A stretch of DNA of 64,000 nt from Pseudisothecium myosuroides (taxonomy: Eukaryota > Streptophyta > Bryopsida > Hypnales > Lembophyllaceae). The notes beneath the pieces are model-generated. The model saw nothing but the letters and a program-made list of their open reading frames with translations. It was not told the DNA's origin and did not search any database. The stretch spans positions 12,152,001-12,216,000 of the forward strand of contig OX637293.1 in the NCBI GenBank assembly GCA_951799445.1. Direction: 5' to 3'. Positions within the stretch are counted from its first letter, which is position 1. Every line of letters begins with the position of its first letter. Below are positions 45,398 through 56,748 of this stretch, one piece after another. A program made the translations under genes and the position numbers.

Positions 45398-46270
45398 ATG
45401 AGCGGTTATGGAATACTCTAGACATTGGCTATGGGTTCGGACCAACTTCTGGCTTCTAAAATTCATAATAATTTCAATTCCAGGAATAAAATTATCAAAA
45501 CAATTGCAGTCCCAATGAATTTTTTAATCTTTATACGTGCACGGGAAAAATTTGCATCGGCCTTGTACTACATCATGAGTAAAATCGCTTAACCCCTAAA
45601 TGCCCAAGGCACCCAAATGTGGTGTTGAAGAAACTTTGAAGTTAAATAAAACCTTACCAAATTGCTATTTTTAGTATTTTTTATTTTTGAAAGATTCTTT
45701 TCGAAGTCTAGTTTTAGCATCAAAAATCCGATTATGAAAAATAAATGATTATGATTTTTCTATTCAAGATTTTGTGCAAAGGTACCCATTCCAATCTTGA
45801 CTTTTTGTAGTGTTGAGGGCTCTTGGAACTAAGCCTCAAATACACTAGATCTTGGAGAAAAAATCACACTAGAATTTCATTTAAAAAAATTGTAGAGTAG
45901 ATTTTGAGAAGTCATAAATTTATTTGGGTTATATTTGTTAGGCCCTTCAAGCTCATATTTTTTTGGCCTTGAACTTTTTAGATTTGACATGCAAAAAGAG
46001 AGCTCAAAGATTTTCATAGTTTTAACACCCTGATGATCAAACATTATAATCTTTCAATTATTAAATGATATTGTTGTGTTTTCTTTTCCTATGTGATCTT
46101 TAAGATGTCTAGTTTGAATTTGTACGGTTACAATTCAAAAAAATTGATTCAACTTATCAAAATGTTGTCTTTTTGTTCAATTTAGAGCAAATTCCAAAAG
46201 GCTCAAAACAGGCCTTGGGCATTTCGGGGTTAAGTAATCGATTATAGGTGGCTAACTCCACCTTATGTTT
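45398..46270 (+). repeat. Dispersed repeat block (partner of 439-655) split by a transposon
   Basis: The block resembles 439-655 (GGACCAACTT, AATTTCAATTCCAGGAATAA, AAAATCGC) and resumes after the insert with TAATCGATTATAGGTGGCT. The unoccupied partner reads AAAATCGCCTAAGTGATGGA. Confidence 0.8.
45589..46233 (-). mobile_element. TTAA-flanked element, short subfamily (645 bp)
   Basis: TTAA at 45589-45592 and 46230-46233; ends CCCCTAAATGCCC and GGGCATTTCGGGG. The interior is the reverse complement counterpart of 22553-23206. The unoccupied site at 439-655 has CTAA in place of TTAA-element-TTAA. Confidence 0.88.
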
Positions 46271-46959
46271 TGCACAATTTCCTTGAACTAATCAAATTTT
46301 TTTGGCATTTTTTTTGTTAGAATGGTATGGAGTATCTCGTTTGGGTATAGGCTATTTTAACCCCTACCGGACTAGATCCATAGCCACATGGTCAAACATC
46401 ATGTATGAGCTAAATTTAGCCTAGTATATTGTGTTTGAATATCAATCCTATTAATAATTTTATTTGATGAAACTATGAATGGTCTATCGTTGAAGATAGT
46501 TTCAATTTGCTTCGTGAAAAATTGTCATTGCTCGGCTAATTTTTGTTGCAAAAATTGAAAATAAATGAGAAAAAGTAGCAATAATAGTCTAATTAATTTG
46601 AGATTTTCTCAAGAGGTGCAAGTAACAATGGAGATTAGTGTGAAAATTTTTCAATTGATTAATTTACTTTTTGCACCCATGGCAAATACCTTAAAGTCAA
46701 ACTCTACCATCAGACTAAAATTATTCTTTTGTATAACTGATTTATAAAATTTTGATATCTTTGGCAAGTAAACTTTTTTTTTTCAAAAAATTATGGAAAA
46801 ATTAAATTAATGTGATTATTATATAAATTATAAATTTCATAATGAAAGTGATTTTCTAGTAACACTACCTCCCTAATAGAATAGTGTAAGAACTTACAAG
46901 TATACCCTGTACTCATGCCACAGCCAAAATCAAAGTAAAAATAATTTTTTAATTTGTAA

Positions 46960-47535
46960 AACCTTTTTTTTTTTTTTTAAACACATGGAACATTTCCATT
47001 GAAAGAAGAAACAATACAAAGAACCTTTGTGTGAACTCGCTGGGTGAGTTCACACAAAGACTAAATTTTCAAATTTTCCACAACTCTATACCCTTTTAAA
47101 ATTTTTTTTTTTTATCATTTTGTCTTTTCTCAACTAAGCTAATTTGTAAAAACTTTGAAATTCAATAACTTGTATGCACAAAGGATCACAACCAAAATCA
47201 AAGTAATAATAATTTTTTAATTTGTAAAAACTTTGAATTCAACAACTTATATGCACAAAGGAGTGCAAGGGCATTGTTTCGTGACATGTGGACATGCAAT
47301 GCAAAAGTTATGGTTTTTCAAAATAAAAGATAATTTAATTCAATTTTTTATTTAAAAATAATTCAAAAAACCATAACTTTCACATTGTAGGTCCAAATGC
47401 CATGAAACAAAGTCCATGCAACCCTCCTCACAAAGAGCTTTCCAATGGTACCAACAATGCTGCTGGGGCTCACGGTTTCTTAGATTTCAGCGTATCAAAC
47501 AATCAAAACAAACAAACAAAACAAACAAACAACCT
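46960..47535. repeat. Dispersed AT-rich repeat with perfect hairpin, near housekeeping genes
   Basis: 14-bp arms CTTTGTGTGAACTC (47025-47038) and GAGTTCACACAAAG (47046-47059) enclose 7 bases. The following sequence (CATGAAACAAAGTCCATGCA, CAATGGTACCAA) recurs at 50085-50300 and 61180-61400. It ends in CAAA-type runs near 47490-47535. Confidence 0.65.
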
Positions 47536-48773
47536 ACTTTAAGGACAAATCAGAGAAGTAATGAGCATATGCAAGACAATTGTCCGCTGAGGGTTTGGTT
47601 TGCATTTTCTGAAAGTATCGAGTGTCGTCAGAGATATGTCCGGTGAAGATGTGAACTAAGATTTAGATAGGTCACAGGTTTTTCCTACAAAAAATCAATT
47701 TTCTTTACGAACCTGGGAACCTATCCACTAGTACCAAAATTCAGAAAATGATAACATTAAAATCTGTTTGGTGCATTCAAAGAAAGTAGCAAAGCCATGG
47801 CGAGTGAGCGATAACAGCTTCACAGCCCAAGTTCAGTCCAGCTTGTGGAACCTTCATAGTCTCACCAACTGAAAATTCATCCGAAGTGGACACAATGTCA
47901 AGCTACACCGTTTCGTCTTGATTGTCCCATTCTTCCACATTTCAAAATATGTTTAGAACCCAGTGAAATGAAGGAATTAAGCAAGAGACAGGATTGAGCG
48001 TTTGTTTGAGAAGAGAGTAGAGCATTCTTATAAAAACTTGTTGATCGAGTTAAGGCATGTGTCAAATGCCCAGTCCTCACTTGTAAATCCAGGCGTTCTA
48101 AGGGTACTCAGAACAGTCCTCACTACTGTAGTCATCACCAAATCTTCTGCAGTATTCTACAGTAACTTTGTACGTGTGAGAACCCTAAACAACAAGACAG
48201 CTGAAGCAAGCAATAACCACTGACCCGCTTTTCAGGTAAATGCATAGTCAAGCTATTCATTGTAGCTGTAGCTTCCGTTGACGGTATTAAAATCCCTATC
48301 TTGCACTCAATGGGAACTGCTCCTGAACCACAATAGACCAGGAGAGGCTAGATTGATAACTAGAATGGCTAGAGACTCTAGCCATTTTTTGAATCCAACA
48401 AAAAATTCAAACACTAACATGATGCTCTTAATAAAACAGTGCAAGGTTGTGATAAGTGACTAATTCAATCAATATATGCTTCACATAAAGCAGAGAATGA
48501 AACGAAACATACAAAATACCAAAAAACCCAGCGGAGACAGTCTCAGAAAATCTTCATTCAAAAGCAACAATCGACTATGACACACAGCAACCACGACTCC
48601 AAACAACGCCTGCAAACACGCTTGAGATGTAATAATAAATTTCCATTTCTCTGATCCAGCACATCAAGCAAAATGTTGAACCCAATCAACCTCACATCCA
48701 TCCATAAGACCCTTCCTACGGATTACCTGCCTTCCTTGCACATATCAGAACCGCGACGAGGGGTCCAAAACAC

Positions 48774-49724
48774 TTAAGCGCGACCCACAGCCCAAACCCT
48801 AATGTGACCATCCGTGTAACCGCTGTACAGAGTGCTGCCGTCCGCGCTCCAGTTCAAGCTCACGCAGTAAGGAATCTGAGCCTTCTTGCTCATGATCGTG
48901 AACTCCGGACGAAGCTCATCCACGATGCTCTTGCTCTCCAAGTCCCAGATCTTGATGCACGTCTGCGTCGCGGCACACAGCCAGTATCTGTTAGGGCTGA
49001 AGCACAGCGAGTGGATGATGTCGCCGGCGTCCAGAGAGTACAGACGCTTGCCCTCCGCCAAGTCCCAAAGCATCGCCACGCCGTCCTTACCGCCGCTGGC
49101 GCACAAAGAACCGTCAGGCGACACCGTCACGGTGTTCACGTACCCCGTGTGACCCACCAAGTTGGTGCGAATCTTGCAGTTCGTCAGGTTCCACACCTTC
49201 ACCACCTTGTCCCACCCTCCGGACACGATGATGGGGTTCGCCGTCACCGGAGAGAACCGCACGCAGCTCACCCACCCGGTGTGCGCGTCCACGTCCTGGA
49301 TGGTGTACTTGCACTCGCCCAGAGTGTTCCACAGCTTGATGGTCTTGTCGCGCGACCCCGACACGATCTGCCGGTTGTCCACGGAGAACGCCACGCTCAG
49401 CACGTCCTTGGTGTGGCCGATGAAACGCCGGGTCGTGGTGCCGGTGTTCAGGTCCCACAGACGCAGAGTGCCGTCCCACGAACCCGAAAGCGCGAACTGG
49501 CCATCGGAAGAGATCACCACGTCCTGCACGAAGTGCGCGTGCCCCGTCAACCTGCGGCGAGCGAACCCGTAGTTGCCCTCCTCGCGGCTGAGCTTCCAGA
49601 CAATGATGCTCTTGTCGCGAGACGAAGAGAGGATGAGGTCGGGGTTATCCAACGGGCACGCGATGGCCGTCACCCAGTTGGCGTGGCCCTTGAGAGTCCC
49701 GCGCGGCACCAAAGTTTCCGCCAT
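48774..49724 (-). CDS. RACK1: RACK1, 40S ribosome-associated WD40 scaffold (316 aa)
   Basis: Complete single-exon frame starting [20 protein letters not shown]. Seven WD40 blades are visible by their GH and WD/WK endings: HANW...IIVWKL, HAHF...LRLWDL, HTKD...IKLWNT, HTGW...VKVWNL, HTGY...AMLWDL, then IIHS...IKIWDL and VSLN...IRVWAV. R36, D37 and K38 (SSSRDKS), the 40S-contact residues known from yeast and human RACK1, are present. Length matches the family. The protein is a scaffold on the small ribosomal subunit near the mRNA exit and in signalling. The absence of an intron is worth noting because angiosperm RACK1 genes usually have one. The upstream telo-boxes and pyrimidine-rich leader fit a translation gene, so a dead retrocopy is unlikely. 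Confidence 0.97.
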   Translation of the reverse strand: MAETLVPRGTLKGHANWVTAIACPLDNPDLILSSSRDKSIIVWKLSREEGNYGFARRRLTGHAHFVQDVVISSDGQFALSGSWDGTLRLWDLNTGTTTRRFIGHTKDVLSVAFSVDNRQIVSGSRDKTIKLWNTLGECKYTIQDVDAHTGWVSCVRFSPVTANPIIVSGGWDKVVKVWNLTNCKIRTNLVGHTGYVNTVTVSPDGSLCASGGKDGVAMLWDLAEGKRLYSLDAGDIIHSLCFSPNRYWLCAATQTCIKIWDLESKSIVDELRPEFTIMSKKAQIPYCVSLNWSADGSTLYSGYTDGHIRVWAVGRA

Positions 49725-49759
49725 TGCTGATTGAAAATGAGAAGAACCCTGAAAAACTC

Positions 49760-49810
49760 AAAAGAAAATTGGAAAAAAAAGAAACGCAAAGAGAGAGAAG
49801 AATACAAGAG
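49760..49810 (-). promoter_or_regulatory. Pyrimidine-rich leader of RACK1
   Basis: On the coding (minus) strand the leader reads TCTTCTCTCTCTTTGCG and TTTCTTTTTTTTCC, a long pyrimidine tract 40-80 bases before the ATG, as in many plant ribosomal-protein-type leaders. Confidence 0.5.
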
Positions 49811-49910
49811 TCCAAGTGCTGAGGCAGGCGGCGCTGCACACAGACTTCCAAAAGAGAGCTTCGATGAGCAGACCGCGCTCGTATGTACCCCCGACAGAGC
49901 TGCGAACGCC

Positions 49911-49929
49911 AAACCCTAATTTAGGGTTT
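49911..49929. promoter_or_regulatory. Palindromic pair of telo-boxes upstream of RACK1
   Basis: AAACCCTAATTTAGGGTTT is a perfect inverted pair of AAACCCTAA around one central T, about 190 bases upstream of the RACK1 start. Telo-boxes are common in promoters of plant ribosomal protein and translation genes. A GGGCCC cluster (49949 region) lies beside it. Confidence 0.75.
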
Positions 49930-50084
49930 CGGACTTTCGGTCCCACCCCGGGCCCCACTTCCCCGTTCACACAGCGCTTTCGGATTGATAGCCACGCTGG
50001 CACCAAAGTAATGTCGGACGTCTTTTTATTTCCCCTCAACGTTTCATTGGCTGGCGACATTCAGACTCTCAACTTTTTAATTTT

Positions 50085-50300
50085 CAGAATAATAAAATCA
50101 AAGTGAAAGTAATCAGTTTTTAATTTTTAATTCATCAAAAATTTGAAATTCAATATCTTTTTTGCCATGAGTAACGCCATGAAATAAAGTCCATGCACTA
50201 CTCTTCAAAGAGAGTTTTTTAATGGTACCAAAAATGAGACCCTAAGACATACAGTTCCAGAGATCTCACCATAACAAAACAAATAGTCTCATTCAAGGTA
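50085..50300. repeat. Dispersed repeat (relative of 47160-47530 and 61180-61400)
   Basis: Shares AATTTGAAATTCAATA, CATGAAATAAAGTCCATGCA, AATGGTACCAA and GAGATCTCACCATAACAAAA with the other copies. The A-rich ending suggests a retroposon, but no target duplication was resolved. Confidence 0.6.
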
Positions 50301-51432
50301 TACAGTGACTCTAAAACCGAGTCTATGTTGTGTTCCGTTTCACTCCATGCGCCATATGTTGAAAACTAGTGGATAAAATCCAAATGAACAAACATGAATG
50401 TTGTAGTATCCTTTGTGTACTACAGTTCTAAAAAAGTTTGAAGCAAAAAGCAATTACAAATTGGAAGTAAATGCATTCCAAAGCTAACCACCCCATAGAC
50501 TCAGTTGTTGAGGTGGGTTTCATAATCACTTTAGAAATTGCCTATGTTGCTTTTATTGAGCCTTGATGACTTGAATATTTTACTCCATGTTGTTGTACAC
50601 CATTTAGTACCCACCCCCATTGGTAATGTAAAAAGTTGACATACACGTGCTTCAAAAAAATTATATATAGTAAAAAATGTAGATAATTAGAATTTGAATG
50701 GAATTTGAATATTTTCAATGAATGAAAGACTTGAGATTTTATTTATTGTCATAGATGGTCTATAGGTTGCAATTTGAACCGTTGTTGTATCTATTTTGAG
50801 TAGATTTGAAAATATTTGTTCCAATACACAATTAATATAAATCATTTTAATTTGTATTTAGCAACCAAAACAATTATTTTTACTACAATCTTTTTGAATC
50901 CAACATATTAGTTTGTAAGGGTTATATATAGTACATTTGCTTGGATTGTAGGTGACTTATTATGATATGACAACAACAAAGTAATACCAAAATTTTAGAC
51001 TGCGTGGTCCAAAAAATCAAAAGACTGTCTTTGCAAAAGAATGCAAGCTTAGAACAAATTCAAAAATATTGGGAGTATTGTTGTATCATTTGTCAGTACG
51101 ACCCAAATACAGTATGTGGAGGTCGTATACATGCGAGGATAAAAGGAAAATACAATACAGAGTACTACACAACGAAGTACGTATTTGAAGAATGGCTGAC
51201 TTCTCTTCTAGCTGAGCTTCGCCATAAATTTCTGTCCTTCATAACTTACGGATTCTTCGCGAGCTTTGTCACAGAGTTGCCAAGCGAAATCTCTGAAAAT
51301 ATGAGGTGCTTGCCATTGTAGAAAAGTATCTAAGGCATAACATTATTAATTTACAAAACTTCTGAACAAGCTTGTAAGATGTACTGTACAGAATCCCTAG
51401 TTTAGGTTTATTTTACTGCAATTCAGTTGGGT
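50301..51432. other. AT-rich intergenic stretch
   Basis: Between the repeat and the 3' end of the B3 gene. A 105-codon frame at 51004-51321 (plus) has no ATG start and is not recognised. The last few hundred bases should include the B3 gene's 3' untranslated region. Confidence 0.4.
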
Positions 51433-53593
51433 TCATTTTATGCGCGTTGTAGCATAGTGAGCATGGACTGAGGATACGTCTGCCATGACGATCGGCACAA
51501 CGCGGAAGATATGCACGATGACAGTGCGGATAGTCGATTCGTCTGTTTTGGCGAACACGCACACGTCGCCTTCCTCCAGAAGATGATGAAGCGCAAACAG
51601 AGCCCAGTACTTGCGGTGTAACGCGAGTTGGTTCATGGCGTTCTTCTTGCTGTACATGTCCCAGGAATGTCCTTCACCATCGAGGAACTTCAGCCGCGTC
51701 GGGCTGGCTGGTAAGGTCAATGCGACTCCAAACCAGTTGGGTAGGACCTGCAGCTCATGGCCCGAAGAAATTAGGTCACTGCAATCGTTCTTTTGAAATT
51801 AGGTGAAGGCAATCGATCTTGAGAAATTGAGGCTTCCAGACAATTGAACTTGAGAAATTACTTCAAGACAGTCGAACTTTAGAGCTTGATCAGCGTGGCG
51901 TTGCAAGTGACCTTACCAGGTGAAAGTCACGATAGACATGCGTCTCCGACATAACTGTCATGAAATAGTGCCCGGGGATGAGTCCGGTACACGCCATAGC
52001 CGACTCTCTTGCCCTCTGCCTTTCGAGTGGCGTGACCGACCTCCTGCGGGACTTGAAAGTGAAAGCGAGAGGGTCGAGGGGCTCCAACCGTGGAGAGGGC
52101 GCTGGAGAGACTTGACTGGATTTGGTGCTGTCAGTCGCTTGTTTCGGTGCATACGGCGGAATCGTTGTTGTTCTGGAAAGAGGACCTTCGACCCTGGTGA
52201 TTTCGACTTCTGTGGCCAGGTTTAGGATTTGACTGGGAGCTCCGAAATCCTCTCTGAATTTTCGCTGCTTATTTTCTTCACAAGGAGAGGGTGCAGTTTG
52301 CTTCTTAGCTGGAGCTGATTCCAAATGATTATGGCAAGGAAGAGTATTAGTGGCAGCGCCATCACGTTCCTTGTAATTTGTTTTTGCACTGAGAGGGTCC
52401 GTCACGAAGCGCTTCGTCGTCGTCGGAAGCTGCTCTGTTTCTAGATTGCTTACAAAAGGCTGATCTTGGGAAGAACTGCTGAGAAATTCTTTCTTACAGA
52501 ACACGGTAGCGTCGTTGTTCAGCGTCGACGTGCTTTTCTCGCTGATGTTGTCGTTTCTGAACTCCTCTCCGAACTTTTGAAGCTTTCTTACCTTACACTT
52601 AGCAATTGCAGTTTGCTCTTTCGCTAGAGTTGTTCCCAAATGTCCATGGCAAGGAAAAGTATCGGTGGCAGCGCTATCAAATTCCTTGTAATTAGGTAAC
52701 CGTTCTGCACGGAGAAGGTCTGCAACCAGGCGCTTCTTCGTCTTTGGAAGCTGCTCTGTTTCTGGATTGCTTATGAAAGGCTGATCTTGGGAAGATCTGC
52801 TGGGAAATTCTTTCTTGCAGTACACAGTGGGGTTGTTCATCTTCACCGTCGATGTGCCCTTCTCCTTGATGTTGCCGGCTGCGTCAAAAAGTGTGAAGTG
52901 GAAGCAGGAGTCTCGCACCAGCACGAACACCACGACATCGCCACATTTGAGGTTCTTATCCCTGGCAAATCGGTCCCATCCTTGGTTCCACATCGGGTAT
53001 TTTCCGAGGGTAGCGAATGCAACCTTCCAATTTCTTCCATCGTCCTGCTCCAAAGTGATCACCCTCTCTAGACTCCGGAAGTGTTGTTTCACGAAAGGCC
53101 CAGGTATATGCTGCGGAATCATGCAACGCAGGTCTTAAAAATTAGTCCTTCATGCAACCGTACGGTCCTCATACATAATAGTTTCCTCATCAATCGTGTG
53201 CTAATTCAAGTGAGCAAGTCGATATCCCCTTACCATGGTGCTAGAATTTCGTGACAAGAGCCCGGGGCGACCATGTGCAGCATTCGGATTGATGATTTTG
53301 ACAAAGTGCGGCTTGTGCGAGCAATGTTCCTTTATCCATTGCAGTATTTTGGGATCCACTCTCGTGGGATCTGTGGTCTGGCCATTGTTTGTTCCGATGG
53401 CTTCCAAATTTGGCTCCCACTTTCTCTTCCACTCGTTCACATACGAGAAGTCCTTCCTAACAATTGGCATTGTAGTGTTTTGATTAAAACTCACGGCATC
53501 TGCTGGACATACATGCAGCTCGAGCTGGTCTCCAGCCAAAACTTCAATTATACACCATCTCGATACTCCCTTGTAAGTCTCAAATCTCTTGGC
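51433..53593 (-). CDS. Two-B3-domain DNA-binding protein, spliced, 5' end unresolved
   Basis: Three exons on the minus strand: 53593-53234, 53110-51917 and 51747-51433, with donors ATG|GTAAGG and CTG|GTAAGG and acceptors CCGCAG and CTGCAG. All junctions are phase 0. B3 domain 1 spans exons 1-2 (KPHFVKIINP, then HIPGPFVKQHF, GRNWKVAF, GWDRFARDKNLKCGDVVVF). B3 domain 2 spans exons 2-3 (GHYFMTVMSETHVYRDFHL, VLPNWFGVALTLP, WALFALHHLLEEGDVCVF, VIVHIFRV). Splitting each domain by an intron and the perfect joins support the model. The 300-residue linker holds an internal duplication of about 95 residues (CKKEF-S-SSQDQPF...ETEQLP). The 53593 edge is an acceptor (GCTGACAG) preceded by a stop, so at least one upstream exon exists. 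Plant B3 proteins are nuclear DNA-binding regulators; REM/VRN1-like is the nearest group by dual-domain layout. Confidence 0.85.
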
Positions 53594-54089
53594 CTGTCAG
53601 CGCTATGTTCAAGGTATTGGTATGCTGCCTAGTCAAAGAACTGCCTTGCTATGAGTATGCTCCTCAGCACATGTCCACTTCCAAGTATGAGTCTTCGATC
53701 GTTTGTCATGTGCACGAACACCTTTGTAGCAATTGTGTGATCGAGGTGCTAGAACTAATGCTCCGGTTGATATTTGCAAGTAGATGATATCTGCAACCTC
53801 GAGTTATATCAATGAGATTAATCGTGTCTTAATTCCAGCTCAACTCAACATCATTACGGCAGTACTTCTACTATGATTAAATTTTACGCTGATTACAACG
53901 GCCGTCATGTGATTTTATGTGAAGAAGGGATTTGATTTAAATTTTCAGTTGAGGATCTGAAAGATATGTGTAATAGAGCTGAAGTTGATGTATTGCAACT
54001 AGCTGACACTAATTATGTGCAGTGTCATCAACGATAGAAGCAGTCAAGCAGCTAACCTCCTCCTAAGGTGTAGTTTAATGAAGAGCTGA

Positions 54090-54299
54090 CTACTGCTGTG
54101 CGCCAACCATGACTGATCTTTTGTGGCTCAATCCAATTACCTGCGACGTCACGCTCATCCGCAAATTTCGTTTTGGGATGCACTCGTGTCTGTATGGGTG
54201 AAGAAACTTCTGTTGCAAGTTAATCCCCTCCTTTCTAGCGATGGCGAGGTTTGAGGACACTGGCTTCTCGGTTCTTCCAAATTCTCCATTCTCACTCAA
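54090..54299 (-). CDS. Possible upstream exon of the B3 gene
   Basis: The minus-strand open stretch ends RMSVTSQ at a good donor (TCGCAG|GTAATTGG, about 54147). The frame has no ATG and is closed by TAA just upstream. An overlapping ATG frame (MENLEEPRSQCPQTS) begins at about 54284 but hits a stop before the donor. Which frame, if either, joins the acceptor at 53593 cannot be settled without transcripts. Confidence 0.3.
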   Translation of the reverse strand: MSENGEFGRTEKPVSSNLAIARKEGINLQQKFLHPYRHECIPKRNLRMSVTSQVIGLSHKRSVMVGAQQ

Positions 54300-54960
54300 A
54301 AATTAGATTCTGACTGTGCAACCCTCTTTCCCATTACCAGGGAAATTCTGAATGCAAATTAGATGATCCATGCCTTCTTCATATGGATAATTCGACCAGA
54401 TTGCTATGAAACTATGAAAGGAACAAGACGGATGGATCTATGGACTACAATACTACTGTTCGGAAGGGTCTGTTAGAGGACCTCCATATTGCGTAGGATT
54501 CAGGCAACCCTGTAGAGAACCACTGTACAGTACTGCGGAGGTGCTCTTGGGATATGCGTGCCATTGATTTAAGTGAACTCCTAAGCATACGACACCTGAA
54601 ATTGACTTGAGCCCTACTTTTGGATGGAAAATGAACAAGTAGAGTACCCAAATGCTGAGTATGGAAGGGCAAGAACTAGCCGGTGGTGTTTGCTTCCAAT
54701 TTGGATAATGACTGGGTATATGTATGAATTTTTTTTGAGGTTATATCTTTGCAAAGGGACATGATTTTGGTAAAAAATTCAATTTATCCTGAATGTGCCC
54801 CTAAACTCACCAAGTAGTCGGCAATCAAAAATTCAATTTGGACATGCTTGTGCATCATTTTGGGTATTGGCATCAAGATCAGTAAAAACAAGGCATTGAA
54901 AGTGCCCTAATTAAGGGGTTTTTCAAAAAAATTATGAATTCATGTATAATGCCATCACGA
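54300..54960. other. Upstream of B3 gene, no clear feature
   Basis: Possible promoter or leader of the B3 gene. No TATA box or known repeat could be assigned with confidence. Confidence 0.3.
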
Positions 54961-55750
54961 AAGTAAGGGTAACCCCAATTTTGACTTGCAAGAATATCTT
55001 TCAGAATTTGACCTTTTTAAACCTATTTTTCAAAACTAACCTTTTTGATAAAATTGTTTTGTGTGTTCTTCATTGTGTTACATAATAGTTGATTGAAAAA
55101 CATTGGTGATGAAATTTTTTTATTTTACTATGAAGACATTTATGAAACATCAATGTGCACATCTTACTTTCAGGAAAATTCACATTAGCTAGGAAAAAAT
55201 TCATTATACTATACATTACACTACAAATAATTCATTGTCAAGGTGTTGCCTTTCCAAATTTTATCAAATAAATATTTTTAAATTGTAATTGTATTTTACT
55301 ACATGACCTTGTATTTTATTACTATTTTTGTACCTTTGAGCATGATGGTGCAATTGGTTTGCCAGAACCTAATTATAATTTAGAAAAATTTGTACAACAA
55401 ATTTTGATTAGTGAACCCTCGACATTGAATTCTCTGGAGTATAAATTTTTCCTAGGTAATGTGATTTTTTTCTAAAAGTGAGATGTGTACATTGATGTTT
55501 TGTAAATATTTGAAAAATAAAATTTATATAATACATCACCAATATTTTCAATCAATTATTATGTAGCACGATGAAAAACACACAAAATAATTTACCAATA
55601 ATGAAATTTTTGTTTTTCAAAATTCAAATTTGGTATGTTCATCAAGATTGCAAAAGATAATCAATTTAACAAGTTAGTTTTAAAAAACATGTCCAAAACG
55701 GTCAAATTTAAAAAAATATTCTTGCAAATTGAAATTGAAGTTACTACAGT
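54961..55750. mobile_element. Long-TIR foldback element, about 790 bp
   Basis: The left arm (about 54961-55200) and reversed right arm (about 55460-55750) share AACTTGC/GACTTGCAAGAATAT, AAAACTAAC, TGTGTGTTYTTC, TAATWGTTGATTGAAAA and ACATCAATGTGCACATCT-like blocks in order. Arms of 240-290 bp around a 260-bp centre are typical of Mutator-type or foldback elements. Exact ends and target duplication are not resolved. Confidence 0.6.
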
Positions 55751-56429
55751 AATATTCTAAATGGCAATGTACAACGTCTATGAAGTCTTCAAGGACCGTA
55801 TTCAAATATTTGACTTCATATGAGAAAATAAATGTCCTTTTTTATCTCCCCACTCTCTTTAATCCACACAATATTTTAATACATTGTTGCGTGCTTGTGA
55901 TTGTTTTCTTTTACAACTATTCAATCAAGACCAAATCTAAAAAGATGTAGCAACTAGTGAGATGTTAATGTAGGTCATTGTTTTCTTTGAAAAAAGCACG
56001 GGCATGATATATTTGTACTTTGATTGGTCAATGTTGTACCAAACTTTGCCATCTCTACGGCACACTTAAGAGTGCGGACTATAATATGTTTCTATGAAAG
56101 CATTGGTAGAATAGGTTGCGTAGATGATTTTTTTTCACTAGAAGAATTTTTTTTTTGACAAGCCCGTATTTTTTGGAACAAATTTTTTTGACATCTTTAT
56201 TGACACTAAATGTTTTTATGTTTTTCATGATGTTCATTGGATGTTCTTTTTGACATAAAAACAACTACATGTCAATATAGATGTCAAAAAAAATCCATTC
56301 CAAAAAATATGGGCTTGTCACCTAAAATGCGTTTTTTTTTATAGTGTCTTGATTCCCATTTGTATTTTCTTTCACTTACAAGAGCGTTGTATTGTAGTGA
56401 ATCCAAAGGTCAATATAAAAGAGAGGGAT
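55751..56429. other. AT-rich intergenic stretch with a local inverted repeat
   Basis: At about 56155-56180 and 56295-56320 the phrases TGACAAGCCCGTATTTTTTGG and CCAAAAAATATGGGCTTGTCA face each other, and the intervening AACATTTAGTGTC/TTGACATA text is also partly symmetric. It is a small foldback of about 170 bp. No gene. Confidence 0.5.
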
Positions 56430-56645
56430 GCTAGCATGTAAACACAAAATCTATGAGCTCAAGAGCCTAAAAGTCTATATTATAGAAACCTTTTATAGTT
56501 ATAGGTATGTATGTTATAGGTACCTATATTATATTGTACCTATGTTATAGGTATTTATGTTATAAATACCTTCAAATGATTGTAGATATATACCTACAAC
56601 TAAGTTCAAGGCTCATAGGCTCAATTTCTATACTCACGCGCTAGC
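56430..56645. mobile_element. GCTAG-ended foldback, 216 bp
   Basis: Left end GCTAGCATGTAAACACAAAA then TGAGCTC; reversed right end GCTAGCGCGTGAGTATAGAA then TGAGCC. The interior has repeated TATAGGTACCTATA-like motifs. Relative of 23353-23669 and 57373-57607. Confidence 0.65.
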
Positions 56646-56748
56646 ATTGTTGTGTAATAGAGAATATTCTATAATTCACTACAACATGATCATTGGAAAA
56701 CTCAAAGCATAGTTCATGTATGCAACCTCTTTCCATTTCACTTATTCC

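Noticed and set aside
48804..49730. Long plus-strand reading frame (308 codons) opposite RACK1
   Set aside because: It is the antisense shadow of the GC-rich RACK1 coding region, with arginine/histidine/valine-rich low-complexity translation.
51004..51321. 105-codon plus-strand frame
   Set aside because: No ATG start, no family motif, AT-rich context; probably chance downstream of the B3 gene.
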